Below the pieces are notes generated by a model, which worked only from the letters and a program-made list of their open reading frames with translations, did not search any database and was not told the DNA's origin. Shown here piece by piece: positions 25,042-43,973 of a stretch of DNA of 64,000 bases. Position 1 is the first letter of the stretch. Each line of letters starts with the position of its first letter. Position numbers and translations under genes: made by a program. Origin of the DNA: Isoetes taiwanensis (lineage: Eukaryota; Streptophyta; Lycopodiopsida; Isoetales; Isoetaceae); NCBI GenBank assembly GCA_021234155.1, contig JAJEKV010000085.1:4226036-4290035 (forward strand), given 5' to 3'.

Positions 25042-26715
25042 TGTGGACGTCCCCTACTGTGTATCACGGTGCCCTCACCGTATACAAACAGGAGTTCATC
25101 CCCATACCAGCTCCATGCTAATACAGGGGCCCTCCACATGACACCGCAACCGCGGACGGGTTCCAAAGTGGGAAGAGTGGAAGGGTCATTGCACCGCCTC
25201 CCTCGGGGCCTACCTAGGCTGCGGAAGCGTAAACATACATGTCGTTAGCATATACATCAACATCATATGACCATCACGAAGGATGGTCCTCCACATATCT
25301 GCATAGACAAAGATCAAGACATCACATAGGGAATCCTACCCAAGGCTCGGACTCAAAGGGATGACCCGACGGCTTGGGTCTCCAGAGTTCATTGCGCATG
25401 AAATTCATGGCAATGGATTTGGGCGGCATATGAACATGGCTTAGGGTTGTCCACTCCATCCGCCCCTCCCGTGCACACTTTGCGAGTGGTCTCAAAAGTG
25501 TCGGGGACTGATCAGAGCCCACGGATGCATAGCCAAAGGGGCTATTCACGGGTTCATCCTCCCGGTTCGATGGGGCGGTAGGGATCACTCCCTCCGAGGT
25601 CTACATGCTGACTCAAGGTGACTAGAGGGCCACCGCCCGTATTCGACCAACCCACTGGAAAGTGAACACCACTTCACGGGTGTCGAGCCCATGCCTTGCC
25701 CCACGCGCGTGGCAAGCCATTGGACCTAGCCACAATGATCCCCTGTAGGCTTTACACACACCGGAGGGATCGCTTCAAGAGTCGAGGACATGAACCTCCT
25801 TCTTAGCCGGCCCGCCCCTTCACCCACATCCCTACGTGGCTCTTGTGCACGTGCCGAATCTACAAAGATGTGCTAGAGAGGCTACTCTAGGAGCATCAAC
25901 TACAAAGCTTTGGGTCTTTACCCCCTTCCCAATACAAGGAGTTCATAGAGATACATCATCCATATACTTCCTGAGAGAACTAAAGAACTAGATCTAATCT
26001 ACAACATAGAGTTAGGTTCTTTAGTTAGGATCTATATCTAGAGATCTAGAGGGCTGCTATGGGCAATCTAATAGGCTAAACCCACTGATTCAATGCCTAA
26101 AATAGGGTTTAGACTATCTAATTGGCCAAATACCGATCCTTGAGGGGCTCCTCCCGACCGAGCTCGACCATCATCCCGGCCGAGACGCCGAATCAAAGGG
26201 GAACTAAGGATACAATTCTCCCGTGCAAAGTTCTGGAGGCGGTTTTTGGTCAAGAAGCGAAAAACGAGTTCTAAAAGCCCTAAAATCGAAAATTGGGCTA
26301 GCTAGGGTTTCCTACCCTATATAGACAAGGGGGTTGGCTAGGGTTTCCAATTATCCCCTTTTGGCATGTGGGATAATTGGAAATGGGCCCACTTGCCTTT
26401 AAGGGCTAGGTGGCCAAATGTGCACACATGGAAATGTGTGCCCACATTAATGTGTACATTGGAAAATGTGCACATTAATTGCACCTATGGGTGTGGCCCA
26501 CTTGGATTGAAGTGTCCACTTGGAAATGTGTGCTCCATTAATGTGTACATTGGAAAAATGTGCACATTAATAGTTGCACATATTTCTGGCACGTTGCCCC
26601 CTAGGGCCACTCGCCTGGCTACACGCTAGCGTACACGTCAGCTGGAGTGGCGTGTACGCGTGACGAGGCAGTACGGTATACGTCCTGGGGCCGTATACTG
26701 TGCTGGAACGTCACA
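25042..26715 (-). repeat. 5' LTR of the H3-bearing retroelement
   Basis: The LTR begins TGTGACGTTCC at 26715 and ends GGGGACGTCCACA at 25042, so its ends are TG and CA and partly inverted repeats of each other. It is about 1.67 kb. It contains an internal imperfect duplication (about 26416-26470 and 26518-26573, sharing AATGTGTACATTGG). No other full copy exists in the window; only the last 107 bp recur, at 48463-48569. Confidence 0.75.
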
Positions 26716-26838
26716 ATTTCCCTAGATTTCCTTACATTCCCGTAGATTCCCCTACATTCTAGAACATTCTAAAACTTATTAGAACAATTTGGAACTTTCT
26801 GGAAGAAGTTTCTTAGATCCCCCCTAGATTCTCTTATG

Positions 26839-26895
26839 TTCTAGAACTTTTAGAAGATTCTAGAACTTTCTAGAGCCTTCTAGAACATTCTAGAA
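26839..26895. promoter_or_regulatory. Heat-shock-element-like array with one register break
   Basis: TTCTAGAA-type words run at 10-bp spacing from 26839 to 26895, with one deletion near 26849 that shifts the register. Confidence 0.45.
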
Positions 26896-26995
26896 CCGTC
26901 TTGGACTAGCTAGAATGTTATAGTCTATCTATTTTATCTTAATGGAAATATTACCCTTAAGTATATTTGAAACATAAATTGTTCATGAAATTAAT

Positions 26996-27058
26996 GCTTG
27001 GTCTAGTGGTTAGAATGGGGGGTTGGGGGGTCAATGGCCAGGGTTTGAATCCCCTACA
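26996..27058 (+). promoter_or_regulatory. tRNA-like segment, copy 5
   Basis: A box TGGTCTAGTGG at 26999; B box is GGTTTGAATCC at 27042, one base from consensus. Confidence 0.55.
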
Positions 27059-27420
27059 CAACGTAAAAAATTTTAAAAGCCTTTTCCTAAGGGATGAGCA
27101 TTCAACTTGGGCCGTAGGATCTTGGACCCGATCAAGGGTCGAGATCTCACGCAACATGAGCCATAGGATCTATTACATATAATTCCCAAAGTCATATACA
27201 CCGTAGGATGTATCCCAAAGCAACGTGAGCCGTAGGATCTTGGACCAACGATCAGGATCAAATCAACCTGGACCGTAGGATCGCGTCTATACAAATTATA
27301 TATAAACTCCCAGGCCATCTGGGCCGTAGGATACGTCCCAAAGCCACGTGAGCCGTCGGATCTCGAACGGACGGTCGGATAAGCGCGACAAACATAAGAA
27401 CATATATAGAGTAGATAGAT

Positions 27421-31071
<3,651 letters not shown>

Positions 31072-31098
<27 letters not shown>
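31072..31098. repeat. (AT)n tract
   Basis: A short AT run separates the end of duplicated block A from the next ACAAG start. Confidence 0.9.
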
Positions 31099-31102
<4 letters not shown>

Positions 31103-32596
31103 GTGGTTCTACTATGAGGGACTGCACAAATTCGACCGGAAGCCAATGCAGAGTCATTCAATGAAGATTCTATAAGCATTTCCCTAGGCTCTTTATGAAT
31201 CCTATGTTAACAAAGATTCTTTTTAGAATCTCCTAGATTTCCAAAGATTATGCCAAGATTCTCCAAGATTCTATAGAGATTCCCCTAGATTCTATGAAGA
31301 TTTCCCTAGATTTCCCAAGATTCTATCAAGATTCTTAAAGATTTTATGAACATTCCCTTAATTCCCCTAGGTTCCCAAAGATTCTCTTGATATTCGTCTA
31401 GATTCCCAAAGATTATCCCAAGACTCCTCTAGACTCCCCAAAATTCTATGTAGTTCTATTGAATTCTCCAAGATTTGATGAAGATTCTCCTAGATTCCTT
31501 TAGATTATAGGAAAATTCTCCATGATTCTCCAAGATTCCATCATGATTTCACTAGATTCTCAAAGCTTTTAGAAAGATTCCTTTAGATTCCCAAAGATTC
31601 TCTTAAGATTCCTCTATTCTCTAAGATCCTATGAAGATTCCCTTAGACTTGACATGATTCCATCAAGATTCCTCTAGATTCTTAAAGATTCTATAAAGAT
31701 TCCCTTAGATTCCCTTAAATTCTCAAAGATTCTCTCGTGATTCCTATAGATTCCCGTTGATTTGCCAAAGATTCTCTTGAGATTCCCTTCGATTTCCAAG
31801 ATTCTCTTGAGATTCCCATAGATTTCCAAAGATTCTCTTGAGATTCCCATAGATTCCCTAAGATTCTCTTGAGATTCCTTTTAGATTCTCTAAGATTCTA
31901 TGAAGATTCACCTAGATTCTCCAAGATTGCATCGATTCCTCTAGATTCTCCAAGTATTTATGAAGATTCATTTAGATTCTCTCGAGATTCCTATGGATTC
32001 CCTTAGAGTTCGATCACATTGGCTCCAACTACAAATCTGAATCGTCCCCAAACCACCACTCATTGGAAAGCTCTCGATGAGAGGAGTCCAATGGCGGGTC
32101 CCACCTTCATCCCACCCTCTCTAAAAGCTATGTACCTTTGAATGCGATTAAACGTAAGGAAGCTTCATAGAAAGTCCACTCATAAATGCTTTGCCACGTC
32201 ATTACCTTTTTTATTAATGAAGGTGACACCTCACCTCCTTTAAAAAAAAAATCAATTTAATATTAAAAAGTCAATGGCTAAGATTTATGCTCACCTTTTG
32301 ATCTAACGGTTAAGATCTGCTACACCAAAGTCACTTTAAAGGACCTTCCTTGCACCTTCCTCATAAAAAACCAAGGGCTAGGATTTATCCTCCCCTTTTG
32401 ATCCAACGGTCCGGGGATGTGGTGCATGCCCCCATGCATGACCCATGCATGCCTCCATGCATGCCCATAAGGAATGGATGGCTCTGATGCTGCCACCTCA
32501 CTGGACCCACTTTAAACGGACGACATCCGGGCATGTAAGAATCAAACACATTATATAGAAAAGTTTATGATATACCTTTATATATATAACTGATAT
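31099..32596. mobile_element. AT-bounded unit, inverse relative of the 14.3-17.2 kb unit
   Basis: Begins ACAAGTGGTTCTACTATGAGG after (AT)n, followed by an AGATTC array (31190-32010), then a low-copy module with CATTGGAAAG, CTTTGCCACGTC and GCATGCCCCCATGCATG. This order is the reverse complement of the unit ending at about 17207. It supports a defined element with a fixed start and a fixed array, present in both orientations. Confidence 0.6.
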
Positions 32597-35500
32597 ACAA
32601 GTAGTTTGTTATATCCGAAGTCTGTTCAGTTCGTATAGTATCTATTCCAGCTTTAAATTTCCGAAGACTCAAAAATCAGAACCTCAAGTTCTAATATTGA
32701 AGCTAGCTAGAAAATATAATGTTTACGGCTGAATTTCCTAGGATTCCTCCTAGATCCTCTAAGATTCTCTAAGATTACCCAAAGATTCCCTTAGATTCTG
32801 CATATTCTATGATAATTTCTTCGAGATTTCCCTAATATTCCTCCATATTCTAGTCCCCTAGATTGTTTAAGATTCTACTAAGATTTCCCGTAGATTCCTA
32901 TACATTCTTCCACGCTCCACTTTTTCCTACATTCCTTAGGGTTCCACCAAATTATTGCAAGATCTCTTAGACTCTCCAATATGCCTGTATAAACGCTTTG
33001 ATCCTCAATGTGATCAGAGAATATTAGTGTCGAGAACAACAATGCTCATTTTGTACATCTCAAACCTTAAAAACAAACAATGTATCACTCTTGAAAAGCA
33101 ACCAATATGTGCATAGTATTTTTATTTTTGCTAAAGGCTATTTGACAAAGATGATGAAGTCATACGTGTGTAACATAGACAACATGGTATCCTCAAACCT
33201 TTAAATAGCACATAAACTCCATTGGATCTTCAACATACATGTATGGGACAACATCTAGAAAAAAAAAAAAAAAAAAAAAGCATGCATTGTTCATGAAACT
33301 CCAAATAAAACCAAAATATCTCATATATAATACACAATGCTCCTATAATTGCAAAGGCCCTAAAATAAAGATGCAAGACAGTCCGCAAAAACTTAAGATG
33401 CTCAAATAGATGTCTAGTTGGAGCCTTAAATTCGAGAATTTCAAGTTGCATGAATAATAACCTAGATTCTCTAAAATTCTATGAAGGTTCGTCAAGATTT
33501 CCTAAAATTGCCTAATATTATGTGAGGATTCTCCTACATTCTATAAAGATTCCTTAGATTCTAAAAATATCATGCAAAATCACCTAGATTCCTTATGATT
33601 CTCACAAGATTCTTTTATTCTCCAATATTCTCTAAAGATTTTGCTGGATTTCTTAAGTTTCTATGAAGATTATCCTAGATTCCTCTAAATATCCTAGCAT
33701 TTTATTTAGATTTCCTCCGGATTCCTTAAGATTATATTAATGAAGAGTAGACTCCTATTTCTCTCACATTTGTATTGCAAGTCACGCGAATATCTAAAAG
33801 CGAAAGGCAAAGTCAGCATCAACCCATTGAGTCAAAGCCCACTTTCAACGTTTAAAGTCATCTATTAGAAGCCAAAGTCAAAGTTCAAAGACTCTAAGGA
33901 CGATGATGCAAGCAAAGAGACAACTAAACGAACATTTTTTTTGCAAATGTGTTGAAAGAATTTAGGAGATTTAGTGTACATCTTTAAATTGGTTGTTTTA
34001 AATAAAGGCAAGTGATAATGCATGCCAAAATTCAATAGACATATTATTCCAGACACTGTCAAATTAATATCATTCACTGGACAAGCTTCAAATCCTGGTT
34101 CGTATAACCATAACATAAATAGTTCTGTAGATGCAAAACTTTCAACTTGGCAAATGATTGTTGAATATGGTCCCGTGATCTTAACAAATGACGGACATTT
34201 CAACTTGCCACCCGACGCTATGCAAGTAGTACACACAATACACGTTGTTAGCTATAAAATAAGTAAGAGATTCAAAATGACATCTCAAGCATACCCAAAC
34301 CACTTCCGTTGACAGACGTTTCCAAATGGTTAAGCAATCCAGTTGGAGAGATCAAACGCAAGAAAATAGATTGGCATCATGATCATTACCGTAGAGTTAT
34401 AGACGAAAGACAAAATCTTTTGTTCAAGAAACGAAATGATCCATCTATCTATTGCATCATAGCAAAGAATGGCACAAGATATCTGGATCACCATACAACT
34501 AGGACTACAGAAAGGGAAGAATCAAACTTTGCAAAACAAAAGTACCTTCATGCAGACAACATGCTCATTTGTCTTAGCTATCATGCAAGTATCTGTGGAC
34601 CTCATTTGCCCAGGCAATGTCATGACAGCGTTTGATGGAATGGGTTCGAAGTGATCCAATTATAACACATGCGGCGCTGTTTCATGATGCAAAAGAAAAA
34701 TCAGTCATGATGTGCAAAAGAATTGTAAAGCCAGCAAGAATAATGTGAAAAAATGGTTTATGGAACTCACGTTGCAACAAGAAATACAAAGAGGCAGAAC
34801 TCCTTGAGAAGACCCATCTGCCGCATGGTGCTCTAGCTGAAGATGTAAGATGTTTGAGGTTTCAGCTTGCTATTTCCGCCTGATTCTAAAAGCCTCACAA
34901 GTTGGGGCGGAATTGCCGAGCCCTTTGATAGTGCCATCATCTCTAAATGCTGCCACAGAGGCCGGTTTGCCATATAAGATCTTATAGCATGTATATATGA
35001 ATTAATTTAAAAATTACCTCCTTACACAAAGCGAATTTTGCAAGTTTTTGGGAGGTCTGGTGAATGCTCAAGCCAATTTGAGAAAGCTCGTATATTAAAC
35101 TCCAATTCATAGAGGCAATGATTTGAGGACCCTGCAACCTTGTCAATCCTCCATCTAAAGTACTATTTTGGCACTGATGAGGATGCAAACGCTGGCGACC
35201 TTCTCACCCTTACAATAACATGAAATTGACCTGTTCTATCCTTATAAAGGCTTAAATCAGACATCCCGACGGCCCTGGCACCTCTTGACCTATAATATCC
35301 AAGATAAAAATGCCAGTGAGGCTCACAAACCCCAAAATCAAATAGAAAGACAACAAATACAAACCATTCTAGAATAATGTCATAACAATATGATGGAGTC
35401 GTCCGATTCCTCAAGAATACGCTAAAAAGCGCATTCCAGCCACCCACTGCCTGCCGAGCCGAAACAGCAACAACAGAGCCAGGATAAAATCGAAATAGTT

Positions 35501-36130
35501 TTTCAAACTAAAACATCAATTTGCACTGTATTCACCTTAGAGTTTTTAGTATCCTGGACAGAGCAAGCAACAATATATAAGACAGAAGATCGGCCAACCG
35601 ACATAAGCCATCGCCAGAGGCAAGCATAAAAATGTTCCCTTATACCCGTCCCTGCCCCCACGTCACTTCAAAAAACAAAAATGTTTTCCTTTTTGTTCGC
35701 AAAACCCAAGAATATGACAATAAAGACCTTTCGAGAATGTTCTCTTTTTAAACCTCGCCTTATCCAACGTCAATTTTTTTGCCATTACTTGACTTTTTCA
35801 ATTTTCTAGTTCTTGCCACCTCATCATCTCACAATAAATGTTTATACAATCTCATAATAAATGGTGTACTATCTCATTAATTCTCATTAATTGTTGTGAA
35901 ATTTCTTTGTGCCTTCCCCCACCTTTAAACCAATGGATATGATTCAACCTCCCCTTATCCAACGGTGCTCACATGGGGTGCATGCCCATGCATGGCCCAA
36001 CTTTCCCCCATGAGGTGGCAACATTATAGCCCTTTATTTTTTAGATGAACGGATGGGATGAATCTCTATATACCTATGACCCCATGTTACGTACATGCCC
36101 CCCCATGGAATAAGAATATATATATTAATG
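32597..36130. repeat. 3.5-kb duplicated block, copy B
   Basis: Same content and orientation as 27521-31071, at an offset of 5058-5076 bp. Long stretches are identical. Differences are clustered, for example at 34154-34250 against 29092-29190 and 35205-35275 against 30143-30213, often at CAG/CTG words. Copy A has an extra 22-bp repeat near 28280. The short open frames are disturbed differently in the two copies, so no protein is clearly maintained. Confidence 0.85.
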
Positions 36131-38462
36131 ATATATCATTAATATATATAAACGTATATCACATGCTGGGGCATCATGAACGTGTTATATACAAGTATCG
36201 ATCTTGGCCGTTCGTTTCGATTGAGTGGCTGCTTAGGTTGGATCCTAGCCTTACAAGCAATTTGATGTGACATTCAATTATGTGATTGTGAGGTGGCAGC
36301 TTTTGATCTTAACCGTTTGATATTTGAGAATCGATCTTGACCGTTGCATGCATGGATGGGGTCATTGATGTATGGTGTGTAGAGGCATGCGCTGGCAATG
36401 CTGGTAGCCATTCGATTGGTTAAACAAAGGAAATAGTACATTTCGTGAAGGAAATAGGAAAATAAAAAAAAGGGATGGAGATTGCGTGGCGAAAGGACTT
36501 GGCTATGGTTTTCGAGCAGGGAGCTTCAGCGATGGTGGTTGTGCAGGACCGTCATTATTTTGGGCAGCTGATGATATTTAGTATAATGGTGTTATGTCGC
36601 ACTGAGTCGATTGGCAAGTATCGGTTTGGGATTTGGAGCGACAGGAGCTGCCGCCATTGTTGGTGTTTGTTATCAGAATTGAGAGAGCGAGTAAGAGTTT
36701 TGCGTGATAATTCGGCTAATTGTAGATGGGTTGTGAGATAATTTTGTGTTTTGTGCAGTTACTTGCATAGGCGAGCGAGGTTGTGTCTGCTTGGGGATTA
36801 TACCGAGAAGAATACAACGATAGGTGTGTTGACATTACTTCTGTTTCTGTTGGTGTATGTGTCTTAGTAGGAACCTGAGGCATTGATGGTTGTTTAAGAT
36901 GAATGTGGTTGATAAGATGTTAGACGTCCACCGGTATCAGATCATTTCGAAAGATCATTTATGACCCCAGATATTTGGTTCCATGTGCTACATGTTGCAA
37001 TAAGCCGGATGCAACCTGCAATTTCGAAACAAGCTTCGTGAGGATCTTTGAAATATTTGTCTTCGTAAACGCAACAGCTAGAGCAGTAAATTTTACCTGC
37101 AAGTGACAATTTTTATCGGGTTCGTAATGTTAGAACGTAAGGGCATCAGACTACGACTGTAAATAGAGAGGCATGCAGAGAGGATATCCTAGGTGCTATC
37201 TGTTACAGGCAGGATGGGTAGTTGTTGTCCGTTGTAATTTTTCTGATCTCCTGTTAGCCATTTTCTTTTGCCTTTAACATGCAAGACGCCTAATCTTTCC
37301 AGCACGTTTTGGCTTTTCTGGCATGTACTTTGAACAAAGCTCCTGCTTTGTGGTTCGTATCTTTCTGCACGGGATGCACAAGTTGGAATATTTCCTGTGA
37401 GCTTGCAAACCATGTTATTCCAGTAATGAAACACTACTGAAGCTTGTGGATTAAAAAATTACAATACGATGCATGGTCCAGCTCAAGGTCTTTTCGAAAG
37501 ATTTATGTCCTGATTTATGCATTCTGAATGGGAGGTTTCACACCGAGCAATCTGTTGATATGTATTCTATAAGCTAGTGGGCTGGGGTATTTGTTCAGCA
37601 AGTGAGCTTGCTACTCTGATAGGTTAAGCTCCTCTGGGCATACAGCTAGTCTCTATGTAGCATTGCAACAATGCTAGACCCTACGCATCATAGACAGCAA
37701 TCTGATGGAAGTGTGTATTTCAGCAACCATAGAAGTTGTGCAAGTCTGCAAAAGAAGTTGCTGACACACTGGGAACTGAAAGATTTATGTCCTGATTGGA
37801 CTGGAGCAAACTATGCTGAATGTACTGCAAAAAGTTCTCTCTGCTTCATAGCATGCAGTTCACTTTGAGGAGCGACGTGCTTGGACCATTTGTTTAATCA
37901 AATTAGCAACATCAGCTTCGTGACTCAGACCTTTGCCTTGAGAACAGCTTGGTAATTCATTGAGATAATGTAATGGCGGCCTTCATCAGCTTCGTGACTC
38001 AGACCTTTGCCTTGAGAACAGCTTGGTAATTCGTTGAGATAATTCACTTTGGGGAGCGACGTGCTTGGACCATTTGTTCAATCAAATTAGCAACATCAAC
38101 TTCGTGACTCAGACCTCTGCCTTGAGAACAGCTTGGTAATTCATTGAGATAAGGCAAACAATCGTGTATACAGGCTAAGAGAGGCTGCAAAAAATGTAAT
38201 GCTGTCTGGTTTCATACCATGCAGTTAGTGGATATGGTGTGGCACTCTATCTGTATGAGATTATAGAGATAGCATAATGTTTGATGTCTGTTGTGACTGT
38301 GTGTTGCCTACTGTGCCTGTGTTTTCTCTTAGTGAGTCGTTAAATTAAATGTAGGACTTGCCTATTTTGCCTACTTTGCTCTGATATGGGTAGCGTTCCT
38401 TATTCAGCAAGATCCAAACAAACCAGTCCATGTTGTGGAAAACGCAATAGATAATTGATATA
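36131..38462. other. Upstream part of Helitron region, no gene recognised
   Basis: An ATATACAAGTATCG junction occurs at about 36183. The rest is unique A/T-rich DNA with an uncharacterised 88-codon plus frame (36475-36741) and tandem repeats at 37862-38155. The 5' terminus of the Helitron should lie here, but a TC-type start could not be fixed. Confidence 0.45.
37862..38155. repeat. Local tandem/interspersed repeats
   Basis: ACTCAGACC-TTGCCTTGAGAACAGCTTGGTAATTC occurs three times (about 37920, 37995, 38105). GGAGCGACGTGCTTGGACC occurs at 37869 and 38054. The copies differ by a few bases. Confidence 0.85.
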
Positions 38463-40902
<2,440 letters not shown>

Positions 40903-40947
40903 GTTTATCTAGAACATCATCACTGCCTATAATAGGCCCGTACTTAT

Positions 40948-40976
40948 GCCCGGCAACGCCGGGCACCCATTACTAG
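40948..40976 (+). mobile_element. Helitron 3' terminus (hairpin plus CTAG)
   Basis: A perfect 7-bp hairpin GCCCGGC-AAC-GCCGGGC (40948-40964) is followed 8 nt later by CTAG (40973-40976) and then T, the standard Helitron 3' end and A/T target. This fixes the downstream boundary to the base. Confidence 0.92.
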
Positions 40977-41503
40977 TTTAAACTTGTTTTTTCAGTGCAT
41001 GATAGTCATAACATAACATATGACACCACTAAAATACTAGTGAAACAACCATGAAAAAATAAGTTTCAAAAAAGACTAGGTGTCTTATTTTTTGGGGGGG
41101 CGCGGGAAATCCCCCGGAATAAAATTAAGACTCCATTTACAATCCAAACCTATTATGAACTTAAATAAGACATGTCTTATTTTTATAGTGAAAATTTGAT
41201 TTTCTTTTAGGACAATAGGTGGCCAAACATCATTTGATAAAATATGTGACTTTTGAAAATGGAAAAAGGGCCTTATTTTATACTAGGGGATTTCTTTGGC
41301 ATAGAATTTATATTATATCAAGGGATTTCTTCGGTATAAAATAAGACAGGGACATATGTTAAAATATCATCAAAATAATACATAAGACATGTCTTATTTT
41401 TTTTTATAGTTTTCCACTAGCCTTTTGATAACATCTTATTTTATGATACCATATGGTGGATTCAATTTTACGTGTCGTATTTTTTGATTTGGAGTCATAA
41501 AGG
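40977..41503. repeat. MITE-like repeat, interrupted by the LINE
   Basis: Contains AAGACATGTCTTATTTT and TTTTCCACTAG motifs shared with 5171-6560. It is split at 41503 by LINE insertion and resumes at 46183-46250 with TCATATCTCAATGTGA, as in the unbroken copy near 6270. Confidence 0.6.
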
Positions 41504-41974
41504 TTTTTTTTTTTTTTGAATGACGAAAGCCAAAATTTTTATTAATCAGAGAAAATGTACAAAATTTACATGTATCATCTAACTGTGTAAGCACAAAAAG
41601 ATGCCACAGGAGCACGAGCCTGGAGCACAATATACTTACTCCAGAATAGGAGACTAATGATAAGAATCAATTCGAAGATACTGAATCCAGATGCGTTCCA
41701 TCGCCTCCGATTCAAGGGAGGAACACTCGTGAGGGTCGTCAATATCTTTTCTCGGGCCACCGTAATAACACCGTGGTGCGGTGAATAAATGCCCCGAAGA
41801 TGTGGTGTCTACGACGCCCATACCCACCATAGGAGCCAACCGAACCAAGATGAAATGCCTTTTGTTTAGCCGAGGCCATGCGTTGGGATAGGACGCCAAA
41901 AGGATGCATCGGCAAATTCAATGTACCGTTAAACAAACCTTGTAGCCGACCACTGGTTGAACCTCGTGACAATC

Positions 41975-42725
41975 AAAGAGACAATGCTCAAGAGTCTCAA
42001 CGCCCAAAAGACGAAGCGGGCATACCGCATATCATATGCGGGGATCATAGCGATGTCGAAAGGCATTAACCCGCTGTGCACCTGCGGATAACCCGCCACC
42101 ACAAGATCAGAGACTTTAGGGTGGAGCAACCTATCCCAAAGCCGCCGCCATGTAATGCACACAAAGCCGGCCGTGGAACCCGTAGGTGCCACCCATCCGC
42201 AACCGGAGGGGTTGTGGTGCTAAAAGAAGGCGATATAACGATCCGACAAATTGCTTGTCTTTGTGAATATTTTCATGACAAATTCCATGGCACCCTTTCA
42301 AAGAACACCAACTTGCACTATAAGAGGCAAATTTTCTCACGACCTTCTCCCATAGAGATACGCCCCAATGAGAGAGCAGAACTTTGCCTCAAATTCAAAG
42401 CAAGACAAGAGGGCCACCAGCCTCATACCATGTTTGAATAGAGACGACACCTGCAAGAACCCATCGTCTCTGTGTAAGGGGATGAACTGAGGCTGCCAAT
42501 GGAGGTGCTAAGGGGTCTGGAGGCAGTGGTGCCCACCACCATGGAGTCTCCAATAGGGTGTGGATAGAGGGGCATGGCCAGAAAAGATGTCTGACCGCCC
42601 ATGCTGCCAACAAGCCACGCAAAAATGGAGAAGCACTTGGAAAAGCCTGCAGAGTCTGAAATAAAGCCCAAGGTAGGACTGGTTTGACAGCCTGCTTGCC
42701 TAGAGGGATACAATGATCAAGAGCT
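41975..42725 (-). pseudogene. LINE ORF2 C-terminal region with zinc-binding motif
   Basis: The reading VETLEHCLFDCHEV near 42000 resembles the zf-RVT module at the end of plant LINE ORF2 proteins, where a cysteine pair precedes EH and a final cysteine; the first pair is degraded to CPLR. Upstream frames (42713-42423) continue the thumb/connection region but are broken. Confidence 0.55.
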
Positions 42726-43700
42726 TATCTAAGAAGGCGTGAACCAGGAGAGTCATCCTCACCATTCAGGAGTCTCCAAATGAACTTTGAAATAAGCACT
42801 TTGCTCTGCAGTAAGAAGTCCATCATATCCAGACCACCTGCCCATTTTGGAAGGATGCACTTCGACCAAGCCACCTTAACCACATCACCTTCCTCAGTAC
42901 CCACCCAAATAAAGTTCCGAACTATTGCAATGAGCTCACGCACTTTGATCTGTGGGGCTAGCAGTAAGGATGCCATATACACATGGGTACTACTAAGGAC
43001 TGACTTGGCCACTGTAATGCGACCCGCAAGAGACAACTTAGCAGTGGACCACCAGAACAAGTGCTTCTCCAAACCCCTAATGATCTCCTCCCATGCAGCT
43101 CCCATAGTAATATGGATGCCAACTGGAATCCCTAACAACTTGATGGCCTGTCCATGCACAAGTAATTTTCATGGATAATTGTGAACACATGCCGGAGCCG
43201 AATTATCCAATGTCCACAAAGCTGTACACTTCTGCCACCCCACAAGAACACTGGAAGCCAGTGAAAAAGTATCTAAAAGCATTTTGGCAGCAGCAAGAAT
43301 CTCATCATTAGCGACTAGGAAGAGGAACGTGTCGTCTGCATATTGATTGCAAACCTCTTGTGTGTCGTCCTCCATTGCAAGACCATGGAGAAGTCCCTCT
43401 GTGGTTGCAATGGTGAATAACTGTAACAAAGCCTTTGCAACAACTGTGAAAAGTAATGGTGCTAAAGGGCATCCCTGGACAATACCACGACCGAGTGAAA
43501 AGGCATGTGATGGCTCACCATGGAACAGAACAGTTGCCCGAGCAGAGATATGCAGCTTCATAATATCTGATGTGAATTGTTCCCCAAATCCTAGTCTTAG
43601 CATACATCGGCGCATGAATTCCCAGCTGACACTGTCATAAGCCTTTGCAAAATCAAGCTTAAGATATACAACTGGAAGGTTTTGCTTACGTGCCTAATAA
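42725..43700 (-). pseudogene. LINE ORF2 reverse transcriptase, palm and C-terminal part
   Basis: Minus-strand reading gives LKLDFAKAYDSVSWEF (about 43668-43620), GRGIVQGCPLAPLLF and the catalytic YADD (about 43345), then GIPVG and a LAGRITVAKSVL segment up to 42725. These are the standard order of non-LTR reverse transcriptase blocks. A break occurs near 43165 between frames. It continues the upstream RT half once the nested insertion at 43701-43958 is skipped. Confidence 0.85.
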
Positions 43701-43958
43701 TTTTTTTTTTTTGAAGAACGTGTTTTACTTCATATTATACACTCAAAATATTACAAAGTACTTCCAGAAGTAAGAAATGTCCCTGAAGCATCAATCACTT
43801 TTAGATGATCACTCCATATTGGAATTTTAATATGATCAGGCCAATTGGAGATCTGAAAGCAATTATACAACTTCTTACAAATTTCTTGAAGCACCACCTG
43901 AGAAGAAATACGCTTATCATAAAAGACCGCTTCCATACACTCCATATTAGCCAAGACT
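43701..43958 (-). mobile_element. Short retroposon nested in the LINE
   Basis: A poly(A)-tailed insertion (T run at 43701-43712 on the plus strand) is flanked by a 15-bp target-site duplication with one mismatch, TTACGTGCCYAATAA (43686-43700 and 43959-43973). Its minus strand is open through SDHLKVIDASG to a stop at 43751, followed by a short 3' UTR. It is a 5'-truncated retroposon or processed transcript of unknown source. Removing it restores the LINE frame across GIYWARKQNLPVVY. Confidence 0.82.
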
Positions 43959-43973
43959 TTACGTGCCCAATAA

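Larger units (their letters stand above)
23158..26715 (-). mobile_element. Histone-H3-bearing LTR retroelement, 5' fragment
   Basis: Reading on the minus strand, the fragment holds a 1.67-kb LTR (26715-25042), an initiator-Met primer-binding site, a leader with two large stem-loops, a TATA box, and a first ORF with a histone H3 fold. It is cut off at 23158 by an AT tract, so everything downstream (second ORF, any polymerase, 3' LTR) is missing. It is inserted in an AGATTC-rich composite unit that resumes at 26716. It is homologous to the plus-strand element at 48463 onward, sharing the LTR end, leader and ORF1 architecture. The LTR assignment rests on its TGTGACG start, ACGTCCACA end and the adjoining primer-binding site, since no second LTR is present. 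Confidence 0.8.
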
